Shown: positions 24,401 to 36,304 of the stretch, piece after piece
Layout: every line of letters begins with the position of its first letter
Position numbering within the stretch: position 1 is the first letter of the stretch
Assembly (NCBI GenBank): GCA_029379385.1
Contig: CM055607.1
Coordinates: forward strand, 1,674,001 to 1,738,000
Length of the DNA stretch: 64,000 nt
Source: Quillaja saponaria
Taxonomy: Eukaryota; Streptophyta; Magnoliopsida; Fabales; Quillajaceae
Reading direction: 5' to 3'
Translations under genes and position numbers: made by a program
The notes under the pieces: model-generated
Database searches by the model: none
Seen by the model: the letters and a program-made list of their open reading frames with translations, nothing else
What the model was told of the DNA's origin: nothing

Positions 24401-26820
24401 AATATTATGTTAACATAAGGTAAATATATACTGGTCAAGACAAACACTTGTACAAATTAACATACAAAGGAGAATGCAAATGAAATGTAAGAACCATGTA
24501 AGAAGGAGGAAAATGTGCCAAAAGGATATTATTGGAACTGAAATATCAACAGATGAAACACAAAGAATTACCAAGGTTAAAACAAATTTGCCATCTAAAG
24601 GTGCCTCGGAAGTTATCCAAATATGCCCATTGTTGCCTGCAATGTATATATAACTTACTGAATAAAGATATATGATTCTTGCATAAACAACAAACCCAAC
24701 TATCCAAAACATTAGGTAATTCTGAACTACCTTATTCAACTCACCCAAAAATGGAGAACGAATATCCTTCATAAACACGGTTGCATAGAAGAAAAAATAT
24801 GTTGTAACTCCAAATTGCGAGTGAGAAATACCTCCTTTGTGCGAACATCTGGAGAAAGATGAATCCAGTTATTATATATGGCAAGTAAAGAGAAGCTATT
24901 CTATGAAAGAAACCGGAATGCACTTTAGATAGTTCCATGTGTCACTTATTGGACTCTAACTAGCAGTCTTCAGTAGGTTCTTAAATTGGCTTTGTTAGCT
25001 TGTTAGAAATCAGAGAGGAGGACTAGGATGATTGGTGATGTGATTCTTTTAGATCAATGTTGAACAATAAATTAAGCAGGTACAAAGTTTTTATGATGTG
25101 CCCATGCTATGTTTGATGCCCAAGGATGTCTTAGTGTGTGATTCCTAGGTTATCTTCTTCTCTTTAACCTTCCTCTACCTTTGTTGTAATTTAATATTTC
25201 TATCAGCAATTCTCATGAATTTGCTCAGAGCTGATCACATTTGGATATAAATCAGTATTCTACTTATGACATTCTACCAGAACATAAAAAGTGGCTTGGA
25301 GAAACTAGTCTTCCAATACAACAATCAGATCAAAGTTTATGCTATAACAATAACTTAAGAGTCATAGAAATAATAGGATATTTATACTTCCACCAAACAC
25401 ACCTTCACTAGAAGGAAATTAACTGAAGCTATTGATAGGACAAATATGATGCTACAAAGAGGATAAAAAAAGAACAAAGTTAGAATTAAAAATGTTAGAA
25501 GAATACAGAGAGACTAGATTTAGGAACCAAAGAGAAGCAACCACATACCATGCTCCATGCAGATATAATAGGTAAATCAATGAAAACAAAAGCCAAATAG
25601 TGGACATCCCACTTGCTTTTAAATGAAAAAATGCCCTCAGCACATTGGCTACAAGAGTAAAAATTCCAAAAACTAGAGTAAGCACAGGTATGTTCGCCCG
25701 AAAGTTCCTCCATTGGGCATCTGAGACATCCTACAACCAAAAAGAGAGCATAATAAATCAAAGAAAGTTAATGGACAAGAAGATTTTCCATGCATACCAA
25801 TCTTCTACTAAAATTTACTTTTATGGACAAGGAGGCAGGTAGATGGACTACAGGCTTGAGATGAACTGGTTTGTCAAATGGAAAATTCCTAAATATATTT
25901 ACCCTAAAAAGAAAAGGACATTTAACGTTTCAGATGTAAAGCTCAGTTTTGTGCCTGGTGGCATGTTCTGACATGACTGATAGCTACCCCTTCCTGATAA
26001 TAAAATGAGCCACAATTACAATATAACTCCAATATTCTTAACCACACTCTTCCTCTTCCCTAGGCATAGAACTTTGATGTACTAAAACAAGTTTGAAATT
26101 AAGGTTACAAACAGTATAGCTGTTACTTCTCTACATGGGAGGCAACTAATCAATAAGTCCCACTCGACGGAATAGAAAAGAAAATAAAACAACTATTCTC
26201 AGTAAACAAACCGAAAGAGTAAAAGAAACAGATACCCAATGCACACACATAAGCACTCAAATAATGCTTCAAAACAAGATGCCTTCCACTTCCCCTTGAC
26301 TGTTAATCTCTGTGTTTTCCTCTCTTTTTTTTTCTTTTTTTTTTCCTAATAGTATATGTACTCATGTTCCCACTATACTCAACATGTAACTGATCAAGAA
26401 AGCAAAGGCAGCAATGATCTTAGTATTAAGAATTTCAAGAAAAAGAGTGAGTATACATTGAGGAGATCATGTCTGAGCCATCCAGGTCGTAAACCATGGA
26501 GTCGGTTGTAATAATCTGTAACAATTGAACCCAAATAACAGTGTCAACCAATTAAGCCTATTTATATTTTAAAAAAAAAAAACACACACACACACACACA
26601 CACACCCACCCATTATACAAACAAGTGAAATTCAAAGTGAGGGAAAGAATAAGATTTAGAGAAACGTGAAAGAAAATGAGAGATTACCGTGAGAGAGTTG
26701 AAGGGAACGACGGATGATGATGACATAGAATACAATCACATAAACTATCAGAAAGCCCAACTCCCTTTGCTTCCACCATCCAATCCTGCTACTTCTACTA
26801 CTACTACTGTTATTCACCAT
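18457..26820 (-). CDS. Membrane-bound O-acyltransferase (GUP1/HHAT-like MBOAT)
   Basis: Predicted multi-pass membrane acyltransferase of the MBOAT superfamily, GUP1/HHAT branch, similar to recalled Arabidopsis AT1G57600; the acyl acceptor in plants is unclear to me. Nineteen exons total 1629 bp (542 aa): 26820-26688, 26515-26457, 25730-25549, 25451-25403, 24848-24745, 24636-24572, 24014-23944, 23161-23102, 22944-22831, 21170-21046, 20952-20901, 20389-20327, 20233-20124, 20041-19949, 19835-19754, 19411-19334, 18888-18813, 18691-18642, 18519-18457. Family landmarks are LCYLVYAPLYIAGPILTFNA, FWKNWHASFNKWLVRYMYIP (the conserved MBOAT W-H-xx-F-N-W-like stretch) and FVAIWHDLEW, whose His is the usual catalytic candidate. 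Many hydrophobic segments are present. A short Cys pair (RCYICKSGKTCYK, exon 8) resembles the insert in plant homologues. Intron 10 needs a GC donor (AG/GCAAGT); all others are GT-AG. Intron 9 carries a LINE fragment. Confidence 0.93.
19056..19179. repeat. 62-bp tandem duplication in an acyltransferase intron
   Basis: Copies at about 19056-19117 and 19118-19179. Both begin AGAAATT and share GGCAA-AACAATTTTAT and TTTCAAAA-GTTGC-GGCTA. About 80 percent alike by eye. It creates chance open frames that I do not call as genes. Confidence 0.8.
21044..21045 (-). other. GC splice donor of acyltransferase intron 10
   Basis: Exon 10 ends ...GCAATTAG and is followed by GCAAGT. Joining to the acceptor CGTTCAG before 20952 gives AFAIS-GLWKQL, as in the family. 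The nearest downstream GT would shift the frame. AG/GCAAGT is the usual consensus of GC-AG introns. Confidence 0.85.
21359..21481. repeat. Imperfect direct repeat, about 55 bp, in intron 9
   Basis: Copies at 21359-21410 and 21425-21481 share AGAGTTTGA, CATTTAGATAA-TCACC and TAATTATGTTTAGATTTA. They are separated by 14 bp. Non-coding intron DNA downstream of the LINE insertion in gene orientation. Confidence 0.8.
21628..21653. repeat. Perfect 8-bp inverted repeat with palindromic loop
   Basis: TGCCTAGG and CCTAGGCA are exact reverse complements. The spacer CTCTTAGAG is itself nearly palindromic, so almost the whole 26 bp can fold back. It sits in a GGTG/AGGCAC-rich patch about 80 bp from the LINE tail. 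Confidence 0.75.
21736..22568 (-). mobile_element. 5'-truncated LINE (RTE-like), 3' end of reverse transcriptase
   Basis: Translated on the minus strand, the element encodes the last part of a non-LTR reverse transcriptase. It includes the catalytic FADD box (CMLFADDIVLVDKT at about 22550-22510), the KYLGS motif and the C-terminal RENRLRWFGHIQRRP stretch. The frame is open for about 800 bp except for one TAG at 22086-22088, where related elements have Trp. The 3' end carries a short (GTTGA)n tail. Exact 10-bp direct repeats ATAGTAGATA flank it at 21726-21735 and 22569-22578: a target-site duplication. It lies in intron 9 of the acyltransferase gene in the same orientation as that gene. It lacks the endonuclease and most of the polymerase, so it is not autonomous. 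Confidence 0.95.
26582..26606. repeat. CA microsatellite in acyltransferase intron 1
   Basis: An uninterrupted run of CA units follows a poly-A tract between exons 1 and 2. Likely length-polymorphic. Confidence 0.95.
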
Positions 26821-28519
26821 TGATTCAATGTATTATTGGTCTATAACAGAGAATTCCTTCAGCTCGGATAAACAAGTCACGTCTCGTCAACACTTCACTG
26901 TAACCAATTTCTACTGCTTTTGCATCAAACATGTATGTATTCGTAGAGACCCCGAGCACTAGAACGACGACGACTACAGCTACCAGTTGTGGAATACGCC
27001 ACCGTTTTGGAATTTGTCAAAGATGCCAGTTTTACCATCAAAGCAGCAGGGAACAGTAGATTCCACGCCCCATTCAGGAGCGGATCCAGTAAGAACAGTG
27101 GGGCAGTTCACCCACATGCTTTTGCAAATTTTACATAAACTAAGAAAATATAAAAATTATAGATAAACTCTATCAAACAATTTATATTGCCCCTCACCCA
27201 TATTTAGTGTTAAAATTTTTTTGCCCCACCAACAAGGTGTTGTTGAAGTGTGAAATTTAAAAATAAATAAAATTTGTCTAAATAAATATTAATAACTTTT
27301 TTAAGTCAAAAATCAAACTAACATTAATTAGATTATATTCTATAAATTTTATATTTTGACATTTAAGTTTTTAAAATTTACTAAAAATCTATTAATTCAA
27401 TAAAAAAAATGTTCAATTATGCAAATATTTTTAGATTGTGATAATCCATTTTAAATAGGTGCTTTAACTTTTAAAAAGTTATCATATTTAAAAATTATTT
27501 GATTATTTTTTTAAAGATATTTCTTTTGCTATTTTAAAAAAGTAAAGTACTTTTAAAATTATCTTAAATAATTTTAAAAGTATAAAATTCACATTATTAA
27601 TTTAAAAATTATCAAATATATTTTTAATTAATTTATAAACTATTTAATTGATCTCTCTAAATATATTTTTAATTAGTGATAATTATTTTTATCATTTTAT
27701 ATATTCACAATAAATTATAATTTATTTTACCAAATATTTTATTTATTATTTTTATTACCCACATTAACTTACATAAATAAAAATGATCAAATATAGTTAA
27801 TATAACTTTCTAACATTTATTTTTTTATAACATAAAAGGTATAGTATTACGAAACTTAGTCTTAATTTATTTTTAAAAAAATTAAGTAAACTCATAATAT
27901 TTGATAATTAATTTCATAGTGTATTTTATAAATATTAAAAAATAAGTAGGATATTTTATAAATATTATAACTTCTAAGTTTTTAATTATAATTATCTTTA
28001 ACAATTATCAATCTCATTAATTTAGTAATTATTTTCTCCCACCATCTTTTTATTAAAATTTATTATCGAAATTAGAATCACAAGATTGCTTACTTAACAA
28101 ATTATATTTTTTTATTGAAAATAATTTGTTTGTGTGTGGTGTGTATAAATATATATTTAATTAATTTAGTATTTATAAAAATAAAAAATATTTCCTCCTC
28201 ACAAAATTTTTTAGATCCGGCCCCAACGACATCGCTGACCTCCGCAGAGGCAGCAGCAATAGCAACGACGTGAGACGGAAACGGCAATATATGGGTTGAA
28301 GGTTTGAGTGAGGATATCATATGGGTGGCGGACGCCAGGCCCAATGAGTTGGATGAAGCAAAAAAAGAAGTCCTTGAAAAGCCCAACTATTATCTGAATT
28401 TAAAACGACATGCAGTGTTGGTAGCATGTATAAATTTTTCTTCGTTACTCCTTCCAATTTTCCAACCGAATCCATGGACTGAGATTCGAAACCCAAAGCA
28501 ACTTCAAGCGCGAGCGACG
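26821..28519. other. Divergent intergenic region, acyltransferase and Mpv17-like gene
   Basis: The two flanking genes point away from each other, so both promoters lie here. 26821-27060 is the acyltransferase leader side. 27077-28227 is a very AT-rich block that may be a mobile element. 28230-28519 is the Mpv17-like leader. GGCCCA (28338-28343) and AGCCCA (28380-28385) resemble plant site II elements; this reading is weak. Confidence 0.5.
27077..28227. mobile_element. Candidate AT-rich non-autonomous element
   Basis: Left edge AGGAGCGGATCCAG and right edge TTTAGATCCGGCCCC read as imperfect terminal inverted repeats (GGAGCGGATCC against GGGGCCGGATCT). The interior of about 1.1 kb is strongly AT-rich without coding capacity. 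Termini with GGGGCGGATCC-like sequence are common in plant repeats. I could not identify a target-site duplication, so class and exact ends are uncertain. Confidence 0.35.
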
Positions 28520-31182
28520 ATGAGCAACAATGTCGTCAAGGGCATCGGCAAACACTGCCTGCTCCAATTGCGCGGGAAAGGATCGGTGGTCGATTTGGGA
28601 ATGGTCCCCTGTGCTCCGTTGCCACCCCACTCTCGATTTCACCATCATTTTAGCAAAACCAGATTCCACAAAACCTCCAAGCCTTCCTATACATCATCTC
28701 TTTCCCGTTCATTTTTTTCACATTTTTCATCATCGCCTTCGTCTGGTCCGAAGATAGGATTCGTAGGTTGGTATTTGGGTAAGCTTGAATCTCACCCACT
28801 TGTCACAAAAAGCATCACTTCTTCGCTTATTTACGCCGCTGCCGACTTGACTGCCCAGGTAAAACCCTTTACTAGTATTTCTTACTTTTGGGTTGTTATC
28901 ATAACTTTGAAATTATAAGATTTTTTTTTTTAAATGGATACTGAAAATTGTTAACCACTAAGTTTTTAATGAAGGGTGTGCATTTGATGGTCTTAAAGGC
29001 TTCCATTAGTATTGTGATTTCTATCTATAATATAGTGTTGCTTGTCAAGTGTGACGTAGCAATATGTATCCTAATCGATAGGTGACAACTTTATGTTATT
29101 TGATTTTGGGGATTAAGTTATTGATTTAATCCTTCATGTTAGCATTGCAGTGATGCATGAAGGTTATAGAAGTCGGATTTGTTTGTGTAACCAACAGTAA
29201 ATGGCTTGGGGCTGACTCAATGTATTTAGGTTCTTTACCTTTCCATTTTTATATCTAGATAATCTGACTGGTAGACTTTCCTTCCCTTTTTTCCCATCAT
29301 CTCTTGTGAGTGTTTCAGTTTAGAGATTTTCTACCTTCAAGAACAACCCTTGTTGTGTTTTTTGCATTTTCAAAAAACAGACATCATTCTCATATTTTGG
29401 GATTATGGAGCTTCATGGTTGGTTTGCAGACGTTGTTAATTTGTTTACACCATGGCTTCTTGTGTTGCAGAGTCATTTCTTTAACCTATATTATGTGAAA
29501 GTTGAATTTCATTAGGTACTATTTGCCACATCTCTCCTTGTCTTGCCCATATTAATTGCTTGTTGCTTAGTTTTTGTTATAGACCTTCTAGCAATAGTAG
29601 TTTTTGTGTTAAAGGACCTTCTAGCAATGGAACTAATATCTGCCAATATCTAATAGTGTACAGTCTCATATAGATCAACTAATTTTTAGCATACTTGATT
29701 GGTTTTTGAACTGGGGTAAGATAAGCAATTTCTTAAAATTTTATGCTCTGCACCTATCAATATTCTGTCTTCATGAACTGATTAATTGACATATTTCTTA
29801 GACTATCATGTTGCCATCTTCTGCTTCTTATGATTTGATAAGGACGCTACGTATGGCTTCATTTGCATTGCTGATTTTGGGGCCAACACAACATTTGTGG
29901 TTTAACTTTTTATCAGAAGTTTTACCTAAGAGAGATTTGCCAACAACCTTGAAGAAAATTCTTATGGGGCAGGCTATATTTGGACCTTGCATCAATTCGG
30001 TTTTCTTCTCGTATAATGCTGGTTTGCAAGGTAACTAACCATATTTATTGTGTTTGAATTCATGGAGCTTTGAACACTACTTTTGTCTACAGGCACGTCG
30101 AGTTGATTTGAGAGTAAATTACTCTAACTTTCTATGATTTTTGAAAAATGTCACACAATACCCCTCTTGTTTGGAAAATGTCATTTGGCTGTCTTGTTTA
30201 CAAAAGAGGATTACTGGTGTTAAATCAAAATAGAGTTAAAAGCTTTATCCTTTAAGTCATTCATAATTGCAAATGTTCCAACTGCAAAGAAAATTACATC
30301 ATTGTGTTCTTTACTATTTTCTTGGTTTAATCTCTTCAACAATCTTTGTAACTGTTGTAGGATTAGAAAAGTGGGAGAACCTTGGTTTGTGAAAGTTATA
30401 GTTGTAATATCTATATTGATTGAAGCATCTGGGGACCTCAGGGATTCAAAATTGTCTCTCTGTTTACCTTGACAATGGCGATGAGGATTATGTAATGAGA
30501 AAGAAATTATATAGTAAAGAGTCAAGTATCATTTCCAAAACAGTAGAGGTAGTGAGTGTCATTTCGCTAGACCTTGCTGACAGTTATGGTAATTTTCTCT
30601 GCATCATGGACACTGTTTTAAAACTTTCAACTTTAATCCTGCTCTATGTAGTGTGATTCAGTGATTGGCTAGAATGCAGTAAGCTGATAAATTTTGTGCA
30701 TGCTTCATTACAATCAATCAGTTGCCTTTCTTGAGCCTGCCATTTGATGCCTGATTTCTTCATTTTCAGTGAGAATTTTGGTTATACTTGGTGTTTCTTG
30801 GTAACCATTGTTATGCCAATGTGACTCAGGTGAAAGTGGTCATGAGATTGTTGCCAGGTTGAAGCGAGACTTACTTCCAACATTAATAAATGGTGTTTTA
30901 TACTGGCCCATCTGTGATTTCGTTACATTCAAGTTTATACCCGTTCATCTGCAGGCATGTAAAGGAGGAGGATTGTCTCATCTACTAAACATCACTTTTC
31001 AACTTTCTCTCGTGTTTTGGTTCAAATTAGTAACTTGATTTCAGGACTTACATTATAGCTGGTCAGCTAATGTTCTGTTTTTTTAACAATTTTTGCAGCC
31101 ATTGGTAAACAGTTCCTGCGCATATATATGGACCATCTATTTAACATACATGGCTAACCTAAAAAAGGTGATCGTTGATTAG
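28520..31182 (+). CDS. Mpv17/PMP22-family membrane protein, probably organellar
   Basis: Four exons, 28520-28858, 29802-30030, 30830-30954 and 31099-31182, give 258 aa. The N-terminal 80 or so residues are Ser/Arg/His-rich without acidic clusters, like a transit peptide. The Mpv17 domain follows: GWYLGKLESHPLVTKSITSS, DLIRTLRMASFALLILGPTQ, FGPCINSVFFSYNAGLQG and YWPICDFVTFKFIPVHLQP, with a TIYLTYMANLKK C terminus. The last two are the family signature. The family forms small four-helix membrane proteins of peroxisomes, mitochondria or plastids, some with channel activity; the role of this member is unknown. It resembles recalled Arabidopsis AT5G19750. Intron 3 needs a GC donor (CAG/GCATGT). 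An open frame extends upstream to 28304, but homology supports the ATG at 28520. Confidence 0.92.
30955..30956 (+). other. GC splice donor of Mpv17-like intron 3
   Basis: Exon 3 ends CATCTGCAG, followed by GCATGTAAAG. Joining to the acceptor at 31098 gives HLQ-PLVNSSCAYIWTIYLTYM, the conserved C terminus. Using the GT four bases downstream (GCAT/GTAAAG) changes the frame and replaces the conserved end by about 19 unrelated residues. Confidence 0.8.
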
Positions 31183-33245
31183 AGCTCAGGTTTGATTTAC
31201 AGGTCAAAACTTCCTAAAAGACCCTGGTTTCTTGTTTCTTGGCTTTTCATCTGGTTCAAATCTAACAGCATGCTGTCTGCCTAACACTCCGGTCTTTTGC
31301 CGGTGGCTCATAACCTTGGATGGTGAAGTCTGCATTATGCTGATGTTTTATTTCTTTTTGTATATTATTCTCCATAGTCTTAGTTCTCACCTCGGAACTG
31401 AAAGTTTTGCTGTAGCTTTAAATAACAGTATGTATTTAATTTAGTTAAGAATAATATTCTTTCCCAAATAAACATATCTGAATAAATGAATAAAACAGAA
31501 ACAAAAGGATAAGGGGAAGAAATAAACAGCATTAAAAGAGTGTATGACTTATTTTTCTTTTACCTAAATAGAACCTTGTTAGGGTTGATTTAGTGGTTAA
31601 GAACGAGTACCACTATAAACTGGTTCTATGTATTAGTATAAACTGGTTTTAACACAAGACATAAAGCCTTTCTCATAGTAGTAATTATTTATCTCGAGAG
31701 GCATTTGACTGGTATGCATAAGTTTATTTTATATTTTTAAAATTTATAAAACAAAATGAAAATGTGAGAAATTAATATCATTAACAAAATTATTGATTTT
31801 ATTTTTACTAATTGATTTTACATTATATGAACTCTACCTATTCTATTTTGGTTGAATTGTTATAGAAAATTATACTATAAATTATGATTTTATTTTGAGT
31901 TTCTAATAGTGATAAAAATATCAAATTATAGTCCATGTTTGATTTAGCCTCTAGACCAGAGACACCACGAAATGCAGTCTAGGTCTATTAAAAGGAAAGC
32001 TAGGCCGGGCTTTCAATAAGCATCAATGGGAAGTGTTGGCTATGCTGCACATCTTTTACTAGTGATGCCAGTTTTAGAAAAATTCACCAAGTACATTGAC
32101 TATTGTGTAAGAAATTTCTACAAAAAATTTACACATCTTGCAGAATCCATCTTATTGAGTGATCAAGAACATCCTAATCAAGGACGGCCAGAAGGAATTT
32201 TTTTACTATGGAGTATGGAGTTCCACTTCGTTAAGTTGTCTAACGTCGTTAGTAACACCTATAACTAAAAGTATCTGATAATTAAAAATATTATATGTAC
32301 TTAAATTTATTAAAAATTTCACCCATTCCGTAACCAATTCCTAGTTAAACCTCTTTCCTACCTTCACTTCTTTGCTATACTATATATGTTGGTGTGCCAT
32401 GGTAAAACAGGTACCATTAGGCCAAGCATACAAACATTAAGGGCAATTGTTTCATGAGCGCTACCTAATATTTTTACTTTTCTTGTATTATAAGGAAATG
32501 GGCTCTCTTTAATACTTCTAGAAGAAAACAATAAAAACGCTAGTGGAATAAAATAAAACATTCTTTTCAAAAATTATGAAAATTTTCAATTGGAGCTTGA
32601 CTTGCTTATAAATGAAGCAAAACCCATATTGGGAAATTTAATCAATATTGTTACCAAAATACAAATATGTTGAGGACCCAGTTGTAAGTTACAAGCAAAT
32701 TATACAACAAAAGTACAGAGAATAACTATAGCTATATCAAAAATGTCTAGTATATAGCCATAATTGGGATTCTGCTAATAGGGTTTCCATTTTTTATGCC
32801 TTAATTAATTAGTGTCGGGTACAAAGTAGTTGCATTGTTAATATCTAATTAAAAGAAGAACATTTACACACATTTCAAATACAGAAAAGGAAATATTCTG
32901 AATTTTTTCTGACCCATTTGTGCTAAATCTGTCTAAATTTGAACTACCTCTGCAATTTCATCAAGAAATTGACTAGCAGCTAGATTGCTGGAATAACTAA
33001 GTAGACTTATATAGGCTATGTCCTAATGTCAAATTCGAATTTAGTCGGCGCAGTATATATTAAGTAAATATTGTCATCTATTGCCTGTAAATTCTTTTTT
33101 TACCATTTTAGTATATTCGAGGGCCTTCATGTTCAATGGCAATTACAATTGCCACTCAACTTCCACCAACTATTTCTCCCACTACAAGTATAAACTCCTA
33201 AGAAGCAAGAAATTAGTAGCAGTAAAAGATTCTTCTCTAAAAAGA
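31183..33245. other. Intergenic region before the laccase gene
   Basis: Holds the 3' UTR of the Mpv17-like gene and AT-rich spacer. A chance open frame at 32026-32268 has no recognisable domain. 32800-33245 is the presumed laccase promoter and leader. No RNA gene or repeat is evident. Confidence 0.5.
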
Positions 33246-35587
33246 ATGTGGTTTGGCAACAGTATGATCTACAATCAGATTTTATGGTTTTTGCTCTTTG
33301 CTGGTCTTTGTTCCCAAGCTTTTAGTCTTTATGACTTTGTGGTCAGTTTCACAATGCCCTTGCTATAGAGAAGTTCTAAATCATGCCAAACCCAAAAGAA
33401 ACAGTCACCTAATTTAGCTTTTCAAAACAGATTTCCCTTCTACTAAATCTATTTGTTGCTGCATAAAATTGCAGAGTGCATATTTCCTGTGTATGGATTT
33501 TTCAAAATTGGAATGCATGCATGTCTATTTTTTAGTACTTGTATTTTTGTTAACTATAACTTATAGTGCTACAAGCTAATTGATGTAATGCAATAATACT
33601 TATAGGTGAAAGAAGCCCCATACACAAGACTGTGCAGCAGAAAAAACATCTTGACTGTGAATGGAAAATTTCCGGGACCAACTATCCATGCCCGAAAAGG
33701 TGACATAGTCTATGTCAATGTTTACAACAAGGGAAAATACAACATCACCATACACTGGTATAGCTTTCTTTCCAATAGTGATATTGTCAGTTAGGAAGAC
33801 AAACTCGATTTTGAGTGTTAATTTGCTAGCAGGCATGGAGTAAAACAGCCGAGGAATCCATGGTCAGATGGTCCTTCATACATCACTCAGTGTCCTATCA
33901 AACCAGGAGGAAAATTCAAGCAAAAACTGATTCTTTCAATGGAGGAAGGGACTTTATGGTGGCATGCTCACAGTGACTGGTCACGAGCCACTGTCCATGG
34001 TGCTATCATAATCTATCCAAAGGATGGAAGCTACTACCCTTTTCCTAATCCTGATGTAGAGGTGCCTATCATACTTGGTAAGTTGGTATCTGTATCAAAG
34101 CACATATTAGTATTAAAATTAGATATTTAGTTAACGTTTTGAATAAGTACATTGATGCTATTTCCTCTGTTTCTTTCTTTCTGGGAATGTAGGAGAATGG
34201 TGGAAGGTGGATGTCATGAAGGTTTACACTGAATTCCTTGAAACTGGAGGAACCCCAAATGTTTCTGATGCTATCACTATAAATGGTAAACCTGGAGACC
34301 TATATCCTTGCTCAAAATCAGGTATCTATATCAACCATTCTTTTCAAGACCATTATAACACCGCGGCACTAATTGTGAGCTTTTCTGGTTAACATTAGAA
34401 ACGTTCAGGCTAACTGTGAAACAAGACAAGACTTACCTTCTTCGCTTGGTAAGCGCGGCAATGAACACCATCCTCTTTTTCTCCATCGCGAAACATGATC
34501 TCACTGTTGTAGGCATGGATGGTAGCTACACCAAGCCATTGACAAGAGATTACATAGCAATATCTCCTGGTCAAACAATGGACTGTTTGTTACATGCCAG
34601 GCAAACTGATGGTCAGTACTACATGGCTGCCAGGGCATATTCAACTGGGGTTAATATTCCTTTTATTAACACCACAAGTACAGCTATCATCCACTACACT
34701 GGGAAACATTACTATCCAACTATAACGCCTTCATTACCTTATCTTCCTTACTACAATGACACAAATGCAGCTTTTGATTTCTTTCGTAGCCTTAGAAGCT
34801 TAGCTGATAAGCACCACCCGATAAATGTCCCATTAAAAATTAAGACTCGCATAATTTCTACCATTTCAATAAACGCATTACCATGCCCCACACACCATTC
34901 ATGTGAGGGACCAAATGGAACCAAGTTAGCTGCTAGTATGAACAATCAAAGTTTTGTAACCCCAGACATTGACATATTAGAAGCTTACTATTACCACATC
35001 AATGGTGTATATAAGCGCAGATTTCCAAACTTTCCTCCATTGATATTTAATTTCACCGGGGAGTATTTGCCGTTAGTCTTAGAAATAGCAAAAAAGGGGA
35101 CTCAGGTTAAAGTTCTGAAATATGATTCAACAGTGGAAATTATTTTCCAAGGAACAAACTTAGTTTCAGGGGTGGACCACCCAATTCATATTCATGGCTA
35201 TAGCTTCTATGCTGTTGGATATGGATTTGGGAATTTTGACATTGGCAAGGACCCTTTGAAATATAACCTCATTGATCCACCTATGTTGAATACAGTGTCT
35301 GTGCCTATAAATGGATGGGCTACCATCAGATTCAGGGCAGACAACCCAGGTAAATATTATTCTAGCTTGTAATTCTGTTTTGCTTACTGATTCTAGTTAA
35401 AATCAAGTACTTTTAAGTTCTTTTTACTTATATGCATTAATTATTGTGTACATTAGGAGTTTGGTTCATGCACTGCCATTTTGAGCGTCACCTCTCATGG
35501 GGTATGGAAACTGTGTTCATTGTGAAAGATGGGAAAGGGCCAGAAGCAAAAATGGTACCTCCACCACCAGACATGCCACCCTGTTAA
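33246..35587 (+). CDS. Laccase (secreted multicopper oxidase)
   Basis: Laccases oxidise phenols in the cell wall and pass the electrons to oxygen, making water; plant members polymerise lignin precursors or flavonoids. Six exons, 33246-33341, 33606-33757, 33833-34077, 34193-34321, 34399-35349 and 35457-35587, give 567 aa, the family's usual size. A hydrophobic signal peptide ([16 protein letters not shown]) is followed by three cupredoxin domains. All four copper motifs are intact: HWHG at the exon 2/3 join, [29 protein letters not shown] and [13 protein letters not shown]. The residue at the type-1 copper axial position is Met in the last motif (HLSWGM) rather than the Leu common in lignin laccases. 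The C terminus PPPPDMPPC is typical. Several N-x-S/T sites fit secretion. Similarity seems closest to the AtLAC14/15 group, from memory. Start chosen at the ATG that gives the signal peptide. Confidence 0.95.
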
Positions 35588-36304
35588 AGAATAGTAATAT
35601 GGTTTGGTCAATTCATATATAATGGTTTGGCTTTGTCTTGAATTTGGTTCAGGGCTATATATATAACATGTATTTGAAGTATATAAAGTATTTTTTTTTT
35701 TCCAATGAACTTGCCTGTTTCCTTGTTTATTATATTAGGCAAACAAAGACAAGTGGATACAACTGGATTGTGTGTTTGCTCCTTGACTCTTCCATGAATG
35801 AAATTTTTTATCTGCTTTAGAGATGACTGAACAGTTTATAGGAGGAGAAGGTTCAAGTATCAAAGTAGAAGTAGCCAAAAAGTGAAATTCTCCATGCCAT
35901 TTTTCTAAATTTTTTTAATTAAAAATGAAAGATCAATGCAATTACAGATTATATATCTTAAATGAATGATCAATACTTTTCTAATACTTTTATCAGTCAT
36001 TTAAGATATATTTTTTATACATTGAGGGGCCAAGAATAATTAAAGTAACAAAATTTAAAAAAAAAAAAAAAAAAATCCTCCAAAGGATTTGATTGAAAAA
36101 AAGTAAAGAATAAATTTAAAATACGTAATTTTTAAGAAATATGGACTGTGCTTGGATGACCTCAATTTCAAATAAAAGATAATACGTATCCTTATCAGCA
36201 ATTTTAAAATATGCCAAAACCCGTCGGGTGGTGTTTTAGTCTTGTAGTAAAAGGGATAACATTCCCTCGGCTTTCTAATCTCCTCTCTTCTCTCGCTCTT
36301 CGCA
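35588..36304. other. Intergenic spacer, laccase to YGGT gene
   Basis: Includes the laccase 3' UTR and AT-rich DNA with a 20-nt A run near 36056. The last 100 bp, TC-rich (CTCTCTTCTCTCGCTCTTCG), is the likely leader of the next gene. No further gene seen. Confidence 0.55.

Noticed and set aside
28102..28386. 94-aa minus-strand frame near the Mpv17-like start
   Set aside because: Overlaps the leader of the Mpv17-like gene and AT-rich DNA; no domain.
30220..30656. Open frames on both strands in Mpv17-like intron 2
   Set aside because: Intronic, no homology, and the flanking exons splice together in phase.
32026..32268. 80-aa open frame MGSVGYAAHLLL...
   Set aside because: Starts with ATG but has no recognisable domain or splice partner; kept as spacer.
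36056..36075. A run as a retroposed poly-A tail
   Set aside because: No coding fragment precedes it and no target duplication was seen; simple homopolymers are common here.
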